This document shows positions 62,662 through 64,000 of a stretch of 64,000 bases of DNA, one piece after another. The notes beneath the pieces are model-generated. The model was not told where the DNA came from. It was given only the letters and a program-made list of their open reading frames with translations, and ran no database searches. The DNA is from Flavisphingomonas formosensis. Its GTDB lineage: Bacteria; Pseudomonadota; Alphaproteobacteria; Sphingomonadales; Sphingomonadaceae. A program made the translations under genes and the position numbers. Numbering within the stretch: position 1 is the first letter of the stretch; every line of letters begins with the position of its first letter. Location of the stretch: contig NZ_WRPK01000001.1 in NCBI RefSeq assembly GCF_009755815.1, positions 1,178,001 to 1,242,000 on the forward strand, read 5' to 3'.

Positions 62662-63309
62662 ATGTGCAACCTCTACACCGTGAGGAAAAGCGCCGCCGAG
62701 GTGGCAGCCTATTTCGGCGTTGCAAACCCGATCCGATCGAACGCACCCGAGGAGGTCTATCCCGGCACGCCCGGCATGGTCGTTCGACAGGAGGACGGCG
62801 CGCCTGTCATGCAATCGATGACGTGGGGTTTCCCGCTGCGGCTCAAGACCATGTCGCCGACCGCCAAGCCGAAGCCGGTCAACAATATCGCGGATCTCCG
62901 TAAGGGCATGTGGATCGGGCTGGCGCGCAAACCGCAATGGCGATGCCTCATTCCGCTTACTGGCTTTGCCGAGGCGGAGGGGCCAAAGGGCGGAAAGACC
63001 CGGACCTGGTTCAACGTGAAGGACCAGCCCATCTTCGCATGGGCGGGCCTCTGGCGGGTCAGCGACGAATGGGGTCCGGTCTATTCCGGGGTCATGACCG
63101 ACTGCAACGAGGCGATCCGCCCCGTTCACGACCGCATGCCCGTGCTGCTTCAGCCCGAGGAGTACGGACTGTGGCTCAACGGCGACTTTGACGAGATCGT
63201 CGGCTTTCAGGAGCGGTGCTTTCCCGACGAACTGATCGAGATGACGCGGACGAACGAACCGTGGGTCAAGCGGGCGCCCCGCGCCGGGGACCCAGCTATC
63301 CTGCTCTAG
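62662..63309 (+). CDS. SRAP/YedK-family abasic-site processing protein
   Basis: The 215-aa enzyme starts M-C-N-L-Y-T, with the catalytic Cys2 exposed after removal of Met. N74/N75 (P-V-N-N-I-A-D-L), E104 (G-F-A-E) and H156 (V-H-D-R-M-P-V-L-L) complete the known active site. SRAP proteins form a thiazolidine crosslink with abasic sites in single-stranded DNA and protect them during replication. AGGAT lies before ATG 62662. The upstream SRAP-fold copy lacks these residues. Confidence 0.93.
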   Translation: MCNLYTVRKSAAEVAAYFGVANPIRSNAPEEVYPGTPGMVVRQEDGAPVMQSMTWGFPLRLKTMSPTAKPKPVNNIADLRKGMWIGLARKPQWRCLIPLTGFAEAEGPKGGKTRTWFNVKDQPIFAWAGLWRVSDEWGPVYSGVMTDCNEAIRPVHDRMPVLLQPEEYGLWLNGDFDEIVGFQERCFPDELIEMTRTNEPWVKRAPRAGDPAILL

Positions 63310-63457
63310 CCCCTGCACCATTGAACAACGGCGTGCGTTCGTCGTGGAGCCTGCTATCTCGCGCTAGCGATCTTTGATGCATGCTTTGGTGAGCAACTTT
63401 AGTGCTCGCCGATGATCGGGGGTTGGTATGTGCGAAAGAGCGCACCGGGGGAAAATC
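63310..63457. other. Short gap before the last gene
   Basis: A 148-bp gap between the SRAP gene and the last, truncated gene. No terminator or repeat is seen; it must hold the promoter of the secreted protein. Confidence 0.4.
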
Positions 63458-64000
63458 ATGAGACGAACTCTAGGCTGGCTCTACGTTGTGGCAGCCATCA
63501 TGCAAAGTACGCCGCCGGCGGCAGCAGCCAACGACGTCGCGGTTATCACAGGACCATATGGCCCTTGCGTGCCACCCGACACCAAGCCCAAGCCGGGCGT
63601 CTTTAACGGCCAATCTGTCAACCGTCCTGCATCCGAGGCGGCCGCACGCCTTACGGAGCGCCTTATGAAAGCCGCTGCTCATAACGACAAACCTGAAATT
63701 TCCGCCGTTGTTGCAGATACCTATCTTGGGCTGAGTCGCTCAGGAACGTGTCTGGACGCGATTCGCGCTCTCGAAGCGAGGTGCCACCGGCTGCCTGCTG
63801 TGCAGTCTTATGCATCGGACGAGGTCGCTATTACGTGGGTCTGTGGCGGCGCACCGGTCTACAGCGCTTTTCTCACGATACGGAGCGGGCAAGTTACCAA
63901 CATCTGGAGCCAAGATTTTTCGAAGCCCATTCCGGTCGCACCGCCTCGAAGCGAGCCATCGCAAGGCCCCCATGCGTCAAAGCCCGCGGAGGTTCCGCGA
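63458..64000 (+). CDS. Secreted protein, unknown function (cut by the window end)
   Basis: An open frame of 181 codons runs off the right edge. ATG 63458 has GGGGGA five bases upstream. A signal peptide is visible (M-R-R-T-L-G-W-L-Y-V-V-A-A-I-M, then A-A-A-A-N). The mature part has cysteines near residues 37, 99, 111 and 131 (P-Y-G-P-C, G-T-C-L-D, A-R-C-H, V-C-G-G) that could form disulphides. No family is recognised. Confidence 0.65.
   Translation, partial: MRRTLGWLYVVAAIMQSTPPAAAANDVAVITGPYGPCVPPDTKPKPGVFNGQSVNRPASEAAARLTERLMKAAAHNDKPEISAVVADTYLGLSRSGTCLDAIRALEARCHRLPAVQSYASDEVAITWVCGGAPVYSAFLTIRSGQVTNIWSQDFSKPIPVAPPRSEPSQGPHASKPAEVPR

Larger units (their letters stand above)
56181..64000. 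mobile_element. tRNA-Ser-integrated genomic island (left part)
   Basis: The integrase starts 154 bp after the tRNA-Ser 3' end and reads away from it, which is the usual layout for P4-type islands that recombine into tRNA genes. The following cargo is mostly small, unrecognised genes, with some at lower G+C than the core. attL is taken as the last part of the tRNA (about 56181-56203). No second copy of that sequence is seen to 64,000, so attR lies outside the window. Confidence 0.7.

Noticed and set aside
1-64000. CRISPR arrays or rRNA genes
   Set aside because: No regularly spaced direct repeats and no rRNA-like sequence are seen anywhere in the window.

Overview
The window looks like chromosomal DNA from an alphaproteobacterium, most likely a Sphingomonas-type member of the Sphingomonadales. 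It has high G+C with G/C-rich third codon positions. It carries a sphingan/EPS-type nucleotide-sugar cluster, rplU-rpmA, thrS-infC, a type-B L36, FixLJ-like regulators and several short palindromic repeats of the kind scattered in sphingomonad genomes. There is no rRNA here, so the genus is an inference.

Positions 1-14,800 hold an exopolysaccharide/surface-glycan region. It starts with the tail of a glycosyltransferase. A minus-strand run follows (rmlC-rmlB-rmlD-rmlA and an AlgD-type nucleotide-sugar dehydrogenase). A plus-strand run makes UDP-glucuronate (ugd), UDP-galactose (galE) and GDP-mannose (short-form manC). A priming polyprenyl-phosphate sugar transferase, an M48/PDZ protease, a small membrane protein and a PPP-family phosphatase lie beside it. 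Positions 14,800-40,600 are mostly core metabolism and housekeeping: tsaC-like, infC, thrS, two SDF-type symporters, a DUF898-M48 pair, glyoxalase I and II, an acyl-CoA ligase, ggt, pyrD, cysQ-like, a TldD/PmbA-type protein, ubiA, an OmpR-type regulator and a HAD phosphatase.

Positions 40,100-47,400 look like a gas/redox regulatory neighbourhood. It has a truncated haemoglobin, a zinc alcohol dehydrogenase with a very small membrane protein upstream, a receiver-only regulator, a FixJ-like regulator overlapping a FixL-like kinase, rpmJ and a Crp/Fnr regulator. The FixL-like kinase has Arg where FixL has its haem-ligating His. Positions 47,500-56,000 carry a LytS/LytTR two-component pair, a four-gene ABC-export operon, queG, a GNAT acetyltransferase, rplU-rpmA and hspQ.

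At 56,114 a tRNA-Ser(CGA) gene is followed at once by a P4-type tyrosine integrase. Everything from there to the window end is read as an integrated island whose far end is not in the window. The cargo includes a low-G+C two-gene unit (a cytosolic 322-aa protein and a four-helix membrane protein, neither recognised), a run of small overlapping hypothetical genes with an Xre-like regulator, a zinc-ribbon protein, and two adjacent SRAP (YedK/HMCES-type) genes. One SRAP copy keeps all four catalytic residues and the other has lost all four. Several intergenic hairpins, two probable intrinsic-terminated small RNAs and some operator-like palindromes are also listed. The best candidates for undescribed biology are the SRAP active/dead pair, the membrane two-gene unit on the island, and the haem-less FixL-like kinase.
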